Counted from the first letter of the stretch, positions 1 through 8,824 are shown. The stretch: DNA of 64,000 nt from Pseudonocardia sulfidoxydans NBRC 16205 (GCF_007989085.1 NZ_BJVJ01000013.1:1-64000); one strand, 5' to 3'. Notes: a model not told the origin generated them from the sequence alone. Made by a program: numbers and translations.

Positions 1-96
1 TGGGCGTCACCAGGTGAGCGGCGGCATGGGCGTCACCAGGTGAGCGGCGGCATGGGCGTCACCAGGTGAGCGGCGACATGGGCGTCACCAGGTGAC
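1..96. repeat. 26-bp tandem repeat, three full copies plus a partial fourth
   Basis: The unit begins TGGGCGTCACCAGGTGAG and repeats with a 26-base period at 1, 27, 53 and 79; the third copy has one base change near its end and the fourth is cut off by the start of the next gene. Every unit holds ATGGGCGTCACCAGGTGA, a five-codon reading frame Met-Gly-Val-Thr-Arg-stop, and its AGGTGA is the same stop/GTG-start overlap at which the downstream gene begins. This looks like amplification of a translational coupling junction between an upstream gene (outside the window) and octT. The array may extend beyond the left edge. Confidence 0.9.
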
Positions 97-841
97 CGAG
101 GGCGGGTCGGCCCGCGCTCCGACGGCACTGCTCGTCCTCGCCGACTCGCTCGCCTTCCACGGCCCCGAGCGCGCCGAACCCGCCGACGACCCGCGGCTCT
201 GGCCCAACATCGCGGCCACCGCGCTCGGGGCGCGCACCGAGCTCGTCGCCGGGGCCGGCTGGACCGCCCGCCACGCCTGGCATGCGTTGACCCACGACCC
301 CCGCGCCTGGGCCGCCGTGCCGCACGCCCGGGCACTCGTCCTCGGCGTCGGCGGCATGGACGCGCTCCCGTCGCCGCTCCCGACGGCGCTGCGCGAGCTG
401 ATCCCGGTGCTGCGGCCCCCGTCCCTCCGTCGTGTCGTCAGGGATGGCTACCTGCGTGCCCAGCCGGAACTCGCCCGCGCGTTCGCCCGGCTCCCCGGCG
501 GCGGGCCCGTCGCGCTGCCCCCGTGGCTCACCGTCGCCCACCTCGAACGCTGCCGTGCCGCCGTCACCGCACTGCGCCCCGGGCTCACCGTCGTCGCCGC
601 GCTGCCCGCGCCGCACCGGGCCGCGATCTACGGCGGCGTCCACCCCGGCCGCGCCGCCGCCGAACGAGCCACCCGTCGCTGGGCCGCCGAGACCGGCGTC
701 CGGGTACTCGACGTCCCCACGCTCGTCGGCGACCACGTCCTCGGCGGTCACGGCAACCCCGACGGCATGCACTGGGGCTGGTCCGCCCACGCCGCCGTCG
801 GGGCCGCGGTCGCCGAACTGATCGACACGGGCCGCGCCTGA
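92..841 (+). CDS. octT: SGNH-hydrolase-fold diglucosylglycerate octanoyltransferase (OctT-like)
   Basis: Predicted 249-residue protein. The N-terminal strand ends in A-D-S (residues about 17-19), the place of the GDS nucleophile block of SGNH/GDSL enzymes, and the C-terminal D-G-M-H-W-G-W-S-A-H carries the expected Asp/His pair. In mycobacteria the same position, just before a DegV protein and comEA/comEC/holA, is held by Rv2418c (OctT), which adds octanoate to diglucosylglycerate during methylglucose lipopolysaccharide synthesis. Function is therefore inferred from fold plus synteny. The GTG start lies inside the last unit of the 26-bp repeat and would overlap a stop codon as GTGA. No strong Shine-Dalgarno is visible, which fits translational coupling. 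Confidence 0.75.
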   Translation: MTEGGSARAPTALLVLADSLAFHGPERAEPADDPRLWPNIAATALGARTELVAGAGWTARHAWHALTHDPRAWAAVPHARALVLGVGGMDALPSPLPTALRELIPVLRPPSLRRVVRDGYLRAQPELARAFARLPGGGPVALPPWLTVAHLERCRAAVTALRPGLTVVAALPAPHRAAIYGGVHPGRAAAERATRRWAAETGVRVLDVPTLVGDHVLGGHGNPDGMHWGWSAHAAVGAAVAELIDTGRA

Positions 842-881
842 AGTGTCCGGATACACCGTCGAGGCGCTAGGGTCCGTCGTC

Positions 882-1769
882 GTGCCCGTCGCCGTCGTCA
901 CCGACTCGACCGCCTACCTCCCTGCCGGACTCGCCGCCCAACGCGGCATCCGCGTCGTCCCCCTCGAAGTCCGGCTCGGCGACCGTACCGGCCGCGACGG
1001 CACCGACATCGGCCCCGCCGAGCTCGTCACCGCCCTCGCCGACAAGACCCTCGCCGTCCACACCTCCCGGCCCACCCCCGCCGCGTTCGAAGCCGTCTAC
1101 CGCGAGGCCCTCGACGCCGGCGCCACGGGCGTCGTCTCCGTGCACCTGTCCCGCGAGCTCTCCGGCACCTGGGACGCCGCGCGGCTGGCTGCCGAGGAGG
1201 TCGGGCCCGACCGGGTCCGGATCGTCGACTCGCGCGCCGTCGCGATGGGCCTCGGTTATGCCGTCCTCGCCGCCTGCGACGCCGCCGATGCCGGCGCGGG
1301 CGGGGCCGACGTCGAGGACGCCGCGGCCGACGTCGCCTCCCGGTGCCGGGTCTTCTTCTCCGTCGACAACCTCGAACGGCTCCGCCGCGGCGGGCGGATC
1401 GGCGCGGCCGCGGCGCTGTTCGGGACCGCGCTCGCCGTCAAACCCCTGCTGCACCTGGCCGAGGGCCGGATCATGCCGCTGGAGAAGGTGCGCACGAGTG
1501 CCCGTGCGGCGCAACGACTTCTCGACCTCGCCGTCGCCGCCGCGGGGGAGGGGGCGGACCTGGCCGTGCATCATCTCGGCGCCGCCGCGCGTGCCGAGGA
1601 GCTCGCGGCGACGCTGCGGGAACGACTGCCCTCCGCGGCCCGGCTGCTGGTGTCGGAGGTGGGCGCGGTGATCGGCGCGCACGCCGGGCAGGGGCTGCTG
1701 GGGATCGTGGTGGTGCCGCGGCGCTCGGGCCCCGATGCGGCCGACGACGCCGCGCCCGCCGAGCACTGA
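882..1769 (+). CDS. DegV family fatty-acid-binding protein
   Basis: The 295-residue product starts V-P-V-A-V-V-T-D-S-T-A-Y-L-P, the hallmark opening of DegV proteins, and later has the family-typical T-S-R-P-T-P (fatty-acid contact loop), H-L-S-x-x-L-S-G-T and R-I-V-D-S-R-A-V-A-M-G-L-G. DegV (FakB-like) proteins bind a fatty acid; a role alongside an octanoyltransferase is plausible but only inferred. An in-frame GTG at 843 would lengthen it by 13 residues, but family alignment favours 882. It lies 40 bases after octT and is probably cotranscribed with it. The mycobacterial locus has eis between this gene and comEA; here that slot is empty. Confidence 0.88.
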   Translation: MPVAVVTDSTAYLPAGLAAQRGIRVVPLEVRLGDRTGRDGTDIGPAELVTALADKTLAVHTSRPTPAAFEAVYREALDAGATGVVSVHLSRELSGTWDAARLAAEEVGPDRVRIVDSRAVAMGLGYAVLAACDAADAGAGGADVEDAAADVASRCRVFFSVDNLERLRRGGRIGAAAALFGTALAVKPLLHLAEGRIMPLEKVRTSARAAQRLLDLAVAAAGEGADLAVHHLGAAARAEELAATLRERLPSAARLLVSEVGAVIGAHAGQGLLGIVVVPRRSGPDAADDAAPAEH

Positions 1770-2163
1770 TCTCCCGGTTCCCGGCGTCCCGCTGTTCGGG
1801 GTCGAGGCGTGCGCGTCGCCCGCGGTCCGACGTGTCGTGAGGCCCGGTCCCGGCGTGCCGGTGAGCGGGGCGAGCGGCCGTCGGTGTGGATCGAAGGGGT
1901 GGTGGGTGCGGGGCAGGCTGCCCCGGTCACACGTTCGGCGGGATCGGGGCCGGCGTCGTGCACCGAGGGTGTCGTGAGCGCATCGGAGCAAGGGCTGACG
2001 ACACGTTCGCGTTCGTCGGGAAGCAGATCCGGCTGAGCGGTCCGACCGACCGATCCGTTTCGCGCACTGGGCCCCGCCCAGCTTCGCACACCGCTCCGAC
2101 ACGAACTGCGGTGGCGACCCACGTCGCAGCCGAGCTGTCCACATCGGTTCCGGATCATCCACA
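1770..2163. other. 394-bp intergenic region between degV and comEA
   Basis: No reading frame with recognisable protein features. All long frames here are low-complexity antisense or frame-shadow extensions. No strong hairpin or -35/-10 pair stands out. The comEA promoter probably lies here, because the next gene starts at its right end. Confidence 0.5.
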
Positions 2164-3189
2164 GTGCTCGCTCGACGACCCCTCAGCCGGCCTTCTGCTC
2201 CTACGGTCGATCCCGTGGCAGGTGTGGTGGATCCCGGACGGCGGCTCGCGGCTGCGCTGGGCTCGGCGCCACGTCGACAGCCCTCCGTGGACTCCTCCGC
2301 CGTCCCCTCTCCCGCTGTCCCCGGCCCCGGCCCCGGCCCCGGCCCCGGCCCCGGACCCGGACCCGGACCCGCCGCCGCAACGGACGGGCGCACCGGCGGC
2401 GATCACTGGCTCGACCATCCTGAATGGATCGTCGAGCCCGACACCGTCGACATGCCTGTGGGTGCACCGGAGCAGTCGACGCCGAGTCGTGCCGCACGCC
2501 TCGGCGACCGGCTCCGTCGTCGGCGTGGCGCCGCGGTGCGGCGATGGGTTCCCGAGTCGGTACAGGGGGCGCGCCTGGATCCCGGACGTCCCGGCGCGGT
2601 CGCACTGACGGTCGTCACCCTGCTCGCAGCGCTCGCCGCCGCGGCGGGCGTGTGGCTCGACCGCCCCCGCGCCGATCCGCTGCCGCCCGGCCCGGTAGCG
2701 GGCCTGTCGCCGATCGCCGACGTACCGACCGGCTCCGGTCCTTCCGCCACCCCCGGCGGGGAGATTGTCGTGAGTGTCGTCGGCACGGTGGCCAGACCGG
2801 GCCTCGTCCGGGTGCCCGACGGCGCCCGGGTGGCCGACGTCGTCGAGGCCGCGGGTGGTGTCTCACCCGGTACCGACGTCGCGGGGCTCAACCTCGCACG
2901 GCGGGTGTCCGACGGGGAGCAGCTCGTCGTGGGTGCCCCGGCCGTACCCGACGCCGGTGCTGCGCCGGCGGAGCCCGCCGCCGGGGCGGCCGGGGGCAAG
3001 GTGGACCTCAACTCCGCGACCGTCGCCCAGCTCGACGGGCTGCCCGGCGTCGGCCCCGTCACGGCGCAGCGCATCGTCGACTGGCGCACCCGCAACGGTC
3101 GGTTCAGCCGCGTCGACCAGCTGCGCGAGATCGACGGCATCGGTGAGCGCAAGTACGCCCAGATGCGTGAACTGGTGGTCGCGGGATGA
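2164..3189 (+). CDS. comEA: ComEA-like competence protein, helix-hairpin-helix DNA-binding
   Basis: 341 residues from GTG. Order: low-complexity N-terminus with a (Pro-Gly)8-Pro run (about residues 53-69), a cytoplasmic basic segment, one transmembrane helix near 140-160 (A-V-A-L-T-V-V-T-L-L-A-A), a SLBB-type domain (V-S-V-V-G-T-V-A-R-P-G-L), then the C-terminal HhH module with V-D-L-N-S-A, L-P-G-V-G-P-V-T-A and I-D-G-I-G motifs. ComEA binds incoming DNA at the outer face of the membrane. The gene overlaps comEC by ATGA, so the two are translationally coupled. The start is uncertain: the first 100 residues are poorly constrained and a later GTG is possible. Confidence 0.88.
   Translation: MLARRPLSRPSAPTVDPVAGVVDPGRRLAAALGSAPRRQPSVDSSAVPSPAVPGPGPGPGPGPGPGPGPAAATDGRTGGDHWLDHPEWIVEPDTVDMPVGAPEQSTPSRAARLGDRLRRRRGAAVRRWVPESVQGARLDPGRPGAVALTVVTLLAALAAAAGVWLDRPRADPLPPGPVAGLSPIADVPTGSGPSATPGGEIVVSVVGTVARPGLVRVPDGARVADVVEAAGGVSPGTDVAGLNLARRVSDGEQLVVGAPAVPDAGAAPAEPAAGAAGGKVDLNSATVAQLDGLPGVGPVTAQRIVDWRTRNGRFSRVDQLREIDGIGERKYAQMRELVVAG
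2320..2370 (+). repeat. Hexanucleotide repeat CCCGGM x8 encoding (Pro-Gly)8-Pro
   Basis: Eight consecutive Pro-Gly codon pairs inside comEA, five written CCCGGC and three CCCGGA, followed by a final CCC. Because the unit is 6 bases, slippage changes only spacer length and keeps the frame. Confidence 0.85.
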
Positions 3190-5609
3190 CGTCCGCCGTG
3201 CGGGAGGGGGCCGAGGACCAGACGCGTGTCCCGCCCGACCTGCGACTGGTCCCGGCAGCCCTCGCGGTCTGGGCGGTGACGGTCGTCGGGCTGCTCGGTG
3301 GGGTGGCGGGCGTGGTCGTCGTCGCGGGCCTGCTGCTCGTCGGCGGAGTCGTGCTCGCCCGGCGCGCCCGCGGCCGCGGCTGGGCCGCCGGGGTCGCGGC
3401 CGCGCTCGGTTGCGCCGCGGCGGCTGCGGTCGTCGTCGGTACCAATGTCGTGATCGTGGCCGGGCACCCGCTGGCCGCGGCGGCGTCCACCGGCGCGGCG
3501 GCGACGGTCCGGGTCACGCTCACCGACGACCCACGCCTCGTCCGGCCGACGACGGGCGCCCCGATCGCGGCGGGCGGCCAGGTCACGATCGCCGCCGACC
3601 TCGTCGAGGCCGCCGCCGGCGCCGGCCGCTGGAGCGCCGGTGGCCGGGTGCTGCTGATCGCCCCCGCCGACGGCTGGTCCGGGCTGCTGCCGGGACAGTC
3701 GGTGCGGGCGGAGGGACTGCTCGCCCCACCCTCGCGCAGCGACCTCACCGTCGCGGTGCTGCGGGTCCACGGCGCACCCGCCGACGTCACCGCACCGCCC
3801 TGGTGGCAGAGCGCAGCCGGGACGCTGCGCGACGGCCTGCGCAGCGCGTCGGGGGTGCTACCGGAACGGTCTGCGGGCCTGCTGCCGGGGCTGACCGTCG
3901 GCGACACCCGCGACCAGGCCCCGGAGGTGTCCGACGACTTCCGCGCCGCCGGACTGACCCACCTCACTGCCGTGTCGGGTGCGAACCTGGCCGTGATCGC
4001 GGGTGCGGTGCTGCTCCTGCTCCGGTTGTTGCGCGCCGGGCCGCGCGTGTGCGCGGCGGGGGCCGGGCTCGCGCTCGTCGGGTTCGTCGTGCTGGCCCGG
4101 CCGTCGCCGAGCGTGCTGCGGGCCGCGGTCATGGGCGGGGTCGTCCTGCTCGCGCTGGCCATGGGCCGCAAGCGGTCGGCTGTACCGGCGCTCGCGGCGA
4201 CCGTCGTCGTGCTGCTGCTGTGGATGCCGCGGCTCGCCGTCGACCCGGGGTTCGCGTTGTCGGCCGTCGCCACCGCTGCCCTGGTGCTGGTCGCCCCGGG
4301 GTGGGCGCGTCGGCTGCGCGACCGCGGCGTCCCGCCCGGTGTCGCGGAGGCGCTGGTCGTCCCCGCGGCGGCCGGGATCGCGACGGCACCGCTGATCGCC
4401 GGCCTGAGCGGCACGGTCAGCCTGGTCTCACTGGTGGCCAACCTGCTCGCGGCACCCGTCGTCCCACCCGCGACGGTGCTCGGGGTCCTGGCCGCGCTGT
4501 TGTCGGTCGTGAGTCCGACCGCCGCCGAGGTGTGCGTGTGGCTGGCGGGGCCCGAGGTCGGGTGGCTCGTCCTCGTCGCCGACCGGGCCGCGGCCGTGCA
4601 GGGCGGGGTCGTGCCGTGGCCGTCGGGATGGGTCGGCGCGCTGCTGCTCGTCGTCGTGATCGTGGTGCTCGCGGTGCTGGTCCGGTCGCGGCGGCTGCGG
4701 GCGTTGCTCGTCGCCGTGCTGGTCGGTGTGCTGCTCGTGCTGGTGCCGACGCGCGTCGTCACCCCCGGCTGGCCGCCCGTCGGATGGACGGTCGTCGCGT
4801 GCGACGTCGGGCAGGGCGATGCGCTCGTCCTGTCGACCGGCGCACCCGGCCATGCGGTGCTCGTCGACGCCGGCCCGGACGACGGGCCCGTCGACGCCTG
4901 TCTCGCCCGGCTGGGTGTGCACTCGCTCGACCTCGTGGTCGTCAGCCACCTGCACGCCGACCACGTCGGAGGGATGTCGGGCGCGCTGCGGGGCAGGGCC
5001 GTCGGCGGGATCGCGATCGGCCCCTCGCGTCAGCCCGGCGCAGCGCTGCGCAGCCTCGGCGTGCAGGCGCGGGAGGCGGGGACGAGCGTCGTGGCGCTGA
5101 GCCCCGGGCAGCGGCTGACCTGGCCCGGGCTGGTGCTCGACGTGCTCGGGCCCGTCCACCCGGCCACCGACGTCGATCCCGACGACGGCACCGCCGTCAA
5201 CGACGGGTCGCTCGTGGTCCGGGCCCAGACCCGGGCGGGTTCGGTGCTGCTCACCGGCGACGTCGAGATCGCCGCACAGGCCGACCTGCTCGCCGCCCGC
5301 GTCCCGTTGCGCGCCGACGTCCTCAAGATGCCCCACCACGGCTCGCGCTACAGCCTGCGGGAGTTCCTCGCCGCAGTGGCGCCGAGGGTCGTGCTGGTCT
5401 CGGTCGGGGCCGGCAACAGCTACCGGCACCCCGACCCGCAGCTGCTCGGCGTCCTCGGCTCCGCGGGGGTGGCGGTGCGCCGCACCGACCACGACGGTGA
5501 CACCGCCGTCGTCGCGGACACGGCAGACGGCCACGGCGGGCCGTCGGTGGTGTCGCGCGGTGATCCGCTCCCGGGCCGCCGACGACGTGCGCGGCCCGGG
5601 CGGGCTCGG
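3186..5609 (+). CDS. comEC: ComEC/Rec2 DNA-uptake channel; no in-frame stop at its expected end
   Basis: Starts at ATG overlapping the comEA stop. An N-terminal hydrophobic region and DUF4131-like segment are followed by the Competence domain (G-L-T-V-G-D-T-R, L-T-H-L-T-A-V-S-G-A-N-L) and about ten membrane helices. The C-terminal metallo-beta-lactamase-like domain runs from about residue 535 (V-G-Q-G-D-A) with H-L-H-A-D-H-V-G-G near 588, L-L-T-G-D-V-E and L-K-M-P-H-H-G-S. The recognisable protein ends near V-V-S-R (about 5558). Oddly, this frame has no stop there: it stays open through the antisense of thrC and joins holA in frame, ending at 8132. The end given here is the thrC stop and is a placeholder. 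A TGA at 5561-5563 sits in another frame just before a hairpin, so a small indel may hide the true end. Confidence 0.85.
5570..5600. terminator. Hairpin between convergent comEC and thrC
   Basis: Perfect 10-bp stem CCCGGGCCGC / GCGGCCCGGG with an 11-base loop. It begins 10 bases after the thrC stop on the minus strand and 7 bases after an out-of-frame TGA on the plus strand. There is no U-tract, as is common for GC-rich actinobacterial terminators. Confidence 0.65.
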
Positions 5610-6875
5610 TCAGTCGCGCCCGGCGAGCGCCTCACGGACGGCCTTGCTCGTGGCCGCGACGGTCGCGCTCGGGGCGACGCGGTCGGCGACGGCGTCGAGC
5701 GTCTTCAGCCCGTCACCGGTGATGAGCAGAACGGTCTCGGCGTCGGGGTCGATCTGGCCGGCCTCGATCAGCTTCTTGGCGGTCGCGACCGTGACCCCGC
5801 CCGCGGTCTCGGCGAAGACACCCTCGGTGCGGGCCAGCAGCTGGATGCCGTCGCGCACCTCGTCGTCGGAGACGTGCCCGATCGCGCCACCGGTGCGGCG
5901 CACCGAGTCGAGGACGTACGGGCCGTCGGCCGGGTTGCCGATCGCCAGCGAGCGGGCGATCGTGTCCGGCTTGACCGGGCGGATGACGTCGTGGCCCTCG
6001 GCGAACGCCGTCGCGACCGGCGAGCAGCCGGTGGCCTGCGCGCCGAACATCTTGTACGGGGTGGGCTCGACGAGCCCGAGCTTGCCGAACTCCTGGAAAC
6101 CCTTGTCGATCTTCGTCAGCTGGGAGCCGGACGCGATCGGGACGACGATCTGCTCGGGCAGGCGCCAGCCGAGCTGCTCCGCGACCTCGTAGCCCAGCGT
6201 CTTCGAGCCCTCGGCGTAGTAGGGGCGGACGTTGACGTTGACGAACGCCCACTCCTCGTGCTCGGCCGCCAGCTCGGTGGCGAGCCGGTTGACGTCGTCG
6301 TAGTTGCCGTCGACGGCCAGCAGCGTGCCGCCGTAGACGGCGGTCGTGAGGACCTTGGCCTTCTCCAGCGACGACGGGATCAGCACGACCGAGTCCCACC
6401 CGGCGCGCGACGCCGCGGCGGCGACGGCGTTGGCGAGGTTGCCGGTCGAGGGGCAGCACAGCACGGTGAAGCCGAGCTCACGGGCCGCGGCGAGGGCGAT
6501 GGCGACGACGCGGTCCTTGAACGAGTGCGTCGGGTTGCCGGTGTCGTCCTTGACCCACAGGGAGCGCACGCCCAGGGCGGCGGCGAGCCGGTCGGCCTTG
6601 ATCAGCCGCGTCATGCCCGGCTCGGTGTTAGGGTGCGACTGCACGTTCGACGGCACGGGCAGCAGGTCGCGGTAGCGCCAGATCGACTGCGGACCGGCCT
6701 CGATCGACGCGCGCGTGACGGCCGGGAAGTCGTAGGCCACCTCGAGGGGGCCGAAACACTGCGGACAGGCGAACTCCGCGGCGAGGGGCGTCTCGTGGCC
6801 GCACTCGCGGCAGGAGAGGGCACGGGCCGAACCGAGGTCGAGGCCGGTGGCGCGCGCGGGCGCAACAGAAGTCAT
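5610..6875 (-). CDS. thrC: Threonine synthase
   Basis: 421 residues; a pyridoxal-phosphate enzyme converting O-phosphohomoserine to threonine. The N-terminus carries a zinc-ribbon-like C-R-E-C...C-P-Q-C pair (residues about 23-40) typical of one branch of threonine synthases. The PLP lysine lies in N-P-T-H-S-F-K-D-R, and the phosphate-binding loop is S-T-G-N. The length is normal. It sits inside the comEC-holA block on the opposite strand and ends convergently with comEC. A SAM-I riboswitch occupies its leader and the gene has a clear GAGGAGA ribosome site, so its translation is probably set by the SAM level. Confidence 0.95.
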   Translation of the reverse strand: MTSVAPARATGLDLGSARALSCRECGHETPLAAEFACPQCFGPLEVAYDFPAVTRASIEAGPQSIWRYRDLLPVPSNVQSHPNTEPGMTRLIKADRLAAALGVRSLWVKDDTGNPTHSFKDRVVAIALAAARELGFTVLCCPSTGNLANAVAAAASRAGWDSVVLIPSSLEKAKVLTTAVYGGTLLAVDGNYDDVNRLATELAAEHEEWAFVNVNVRPYYAEGSKTLGYEVAEQLGWRLPEQIVVPIASGSQLTKIDKGFQEFGKLGLVEPTPYKMFGAQATGCSPVATAFAEGHDVIRPVKPDTIARSLAIGNPADGPYVLDSVRRTGGAIGHVSDDEVRDGIQLLARTEGVFAETAGGVTVATAKKLIEAGQIDPDAETVLLITGDGLKTLDAVADRVAPSATVAATSKAVREALAGRD

Positions 6876-6886
6876 CGGAGAATCTC

Positions 6887-7003
6887 CTCATCTTCCCCGC
6901 ACGAAGCGGGTCGGAATTGGCACCGTGATCGTCACTCGCGATGGTCGTGCGACGCCGGTTGCCGGGGTGTCAACGGGCCGTTCCCTCTACCCCTCTGGAT
7001 GAG
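6887..7003 (-). promoter_or_regulatory. SAM-I (S-box) riboswitch in the thrC leader
   Basis: On the minus strand the 117-nt element reads CTCATCCAGAGGGG, then TAGAGGGAACGGCCCG, then CACCCCGGCAACC, then GGTGCCAATTCC, and closes with AAGATGAG, which is the S-box consensus in order. P1 pairs CTCATC (7003-6998) with GATGAG (6892-6887). The 3' strand of P1 runs directly into GAGGAGA, the thrC ribosome-binding site. SAM binding, which stabilises P1, should therefore mask part of the Shine-Dalgarno. No transcription terminator with a U-tract lies between the aptamer and the start codon, which supports translational control. Confidence 0.93.
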
Positions 7004-7151
7004 CCATATTCGATTGTGCGAGCCCGGGGCCACGCGGACCGTGCCGGTGCTCGTGACAACCGTACGACATCTGTCTCCCGGACGCGAAACAGTGGTCCGG
7101 GATCTGGGAGGCGGGTCACGTCCTAGGCGGGTGCTGGGCCACGATGAGGGG

Positions 7152-8132
7152 GTGACCCCACCGGCTGCCGACGCGACGCCTCCGCACCCCGTCCACCTCG
7201 TCGTGGGTGAGGAGGAGCTGCTCGCGGAGCGGGCGGTGCAGGACGTCGTGAGCAGGGCGCGGGCGGCCGATCCCGACACCGACGTGCGTCGGATGCGCAT
7301 CGGCGAGCTCGCCCCCGAGGACCTCGCCGAGCACCTCAGCCCGTCGCTGTTCGCCGAAGGGCGGGTCGTCGTGCTCACCTCCGCGCAGGAGGCAGCCAAG
7401 GACATGGCTGCCGCCGTGCTGCGTTATGCCGCGGAGCCTGCCGACGGGATCGTCGTCGTCCTGGTCCACCAGGGCGGGGCCCGGGGCAAGTCGTTCGCCG
7501 ACGACCTGCGCAAGGCGGGCGCCGAGGTCGTCCGCTGCGACCGGCTGACCCGCCCGGCCGAGCGTGCCGACTTCGTCCGCGCGGAGGTGCGTCGTCTCGG
7601 TGGGAAGATCACCGGCGACGCCCTCGAGGTGCTGATGGAGGCTGTGGGCTCCGACCTGCGGGAGCTCGCGTCGGCGGCCGGGCAGCTGGTCGCCGACACC
7701 GGCGGCGCGATCGACGAGAAGTCGGTGCGGCGCTATCACCGGGGCAAGGCCGAGTCGTCGGGGTTCACCGTGGCCGACAAGGTCGTCGCGGGCGACCGGG
7801 CCGGTGCGCTCGAGGCGCTGCGCTGGGCGCTGGTGCTGGGGGTGGCGCCGGTGCTGGTCGCCGATGCGCTGGCCGACGCGGTGCGGACGCTCGCGAAGGT
7901 CGGCGCGGCAGGGCGGGGCGACCCCAACCGGCTCGCGAGCTCGCTGGGCATGCCGCCCTGGAAGATCCGCAAGGCGCAGGGGCAGGTCCGCTCCTGGCGG
8001 CCCGAGGGGCTGACGGTGGCGTTCGCGGCGGCCGCGGAGGCGAACGCCGACGTCAAGGGCGCCGCCGCCGATCCGGAGTTCGCGCTGGAACGCGCGGTCC
8101 GCCGCATCATCGACGCCCGCGAGATGCGCTGA
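7152..8132 (+). CDS. holA: DNA polymerase III subunit delta
   Basis: 326 residues from GTG. The opening P-V-H-L-V-V-G-E-E-E-L-L-A-E-R, the central V-R-A-E-V-R-R-L-G-G-K-I-T and F-T-V-A-D-K-V-V-A-G-D-R, and the C-terminal P-W-K-I-R-K-A-Q-G-Q-V match actinobacterial HolA. This clamp-loader subunit opens the beta clamp at the replication fork. The same order comEC-holA-rpsT is seen in mycobacteria. The reading frame upstream is open all the way back into comEC, but the family start and usual length of about 320 residues support 7152. Confidence 0.9.
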   Translation: MTPPAADATPPHPVHLVVGEEELLAERAVQDVVSRARAADPDTDVRRMRIGELAPEDLAEHLSPSLFAEGRVVVLTSAQEAAKDMAAAVLRYAAEPADGIVVVLVHQGGARGKSFADDLRKAGAEVVRCDRLTRPAERADFVRAEVRRLGGKITGDALEVLMEAVGSDLRELASAAGQLVADTGGAIDEKSVRRYHRGKAESSGFTVADKVVAGDRAGALEALRWALVLGVAPVLVADALADAVRTLAKVGAAGRGDPNRLASSLGMPPWKIRKAQGQVRSWRPEGLTVAFAAAAEANADVKGAAADPEFALERAVRRIIDAREMR

Positions 8133-8150
8133 CGCACCGGAGGACCTCGT

Positions 8151-8210
8151 CGAGCTCGACACCGGACTGGTCCCGACCATGATCGAACCAGCCGCACGTC
8201 GAACTCGGCG
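8151..8210. repeat. Dispersed 60-bp hairpin repeat, degenerate copy (family 2)
   Basis: Aligns without gaps over 60 bases to 22441-22500. The outer arms CGAGCTCGAC / GTCGAACTCG have one mismatch and the inner arms are imperfect. It sits 18 bases after the holA stop, between convergent holA and rpsT. Confidence 0.8.
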
Positions 8211-8245
8211 CGGGCTCAGACGTGCAGCCCGTCGCGGAACACGAC

Positions 8246-8280
8246 GACGGCGCCGCCCGCGGGATGCGGACGGCGCCGTC
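8246..8280. terminator. Hairpin between convergent holA and rpsT
   Basis: Perfect 10-bp stem GACGGCGCCG / CGGCGCCGTC with a 15-base loop, 36 bases beyond the rpsT stop on the minus strand. It may serve both directions; no U-tract. Confidence 0.65.
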
Positions 8281-8316
8281 GGTGAGAACAGGTCCGGCGC
8301 GACGCGCCGGGGGTGC

Positions 8317-8592
8317 TCAGCTCGTGGACGCGGTGAGGGCGTCGGCGCGCTTGGCGATGGCCGACTTGCGGTTCGCCGCCTGGTTGCGGTGGATGACACC
8401 CTTGCTGGCGGCCTTGTCGAGGGCCTTGGCGGCGGCGCGCTGCAGCTCCACGGCCTTCTCGGTCTCGCCGGCCGCCTCGGCCTCACGGAACCGGCGGATG
8501 GCGGTGCGGACCGACGACTTGACCGCCTTGTTGCGCTGGCGGCGCTTCTCGTTGGTCTTGACCCGCTTGATCTGGGACTTGATGTTGGCCAC
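8317..8592 (-). CDS. rpsT: 30S ribosomal protein S20
   Basis: 91 residues, beginning [10 protein letters not shown] and rich in Lys/Arg/Ala throughout, with [14 protein letters not shown] near the end. These are the standard S20 sequences. The protein binds 16S rRNA early in 30S assembly. The gene is monocistronic and converges on holA, as in mycobacteria. Confidence 0.97.
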   Translation of the reverse strand: MANIKSQIKRVKTNEKRRQRNKAVKSSVRTAIRRFREAEAAGETEKAVELQRAAAKALDKAASKGVIHRNQAANRKSAIAKRADALTASTS

Positions 8593-8824
8593 GCGTCTGC
8601 CTCGAGTCTTCCTACCTGGAACGTGTACGGGGGCCGGCGTTACGACCCGTACCGCAGGTCGTGTGACCCGGATCGAGCGAGCACGCCGTGCGCTCGGTCA
8701 TTCATGCTAACAGCGGCCCCGCCGCCCCCTCACTCGCCCCCGTCGGGTGACGTCGTGAACCGGGCGATCGTCGGTCCCGCCGGCGACCGTCAGGCGATGA
8801 CCGTAGTCCGAGCTCGCCGAGCGG

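Noticed and set aside
1-96. CRISPR-like array at the left edge
   Set aside because: The repeats are contiguous with no spacers.
867-2393. Long minus-strand frame across degV and comEA
   Set aside because: Arg/Pro/Gly-rich translation, no motifs, complementary to well-supported genes.
3186-8132. A single 1648-residue ComEC-HolA fusion gene
   Set aside because: The middle third is antisense to thrC and to its riboswitch and has no protein features. Both ends are complete, normal-length families. Open antisense frames are common at this GC content.
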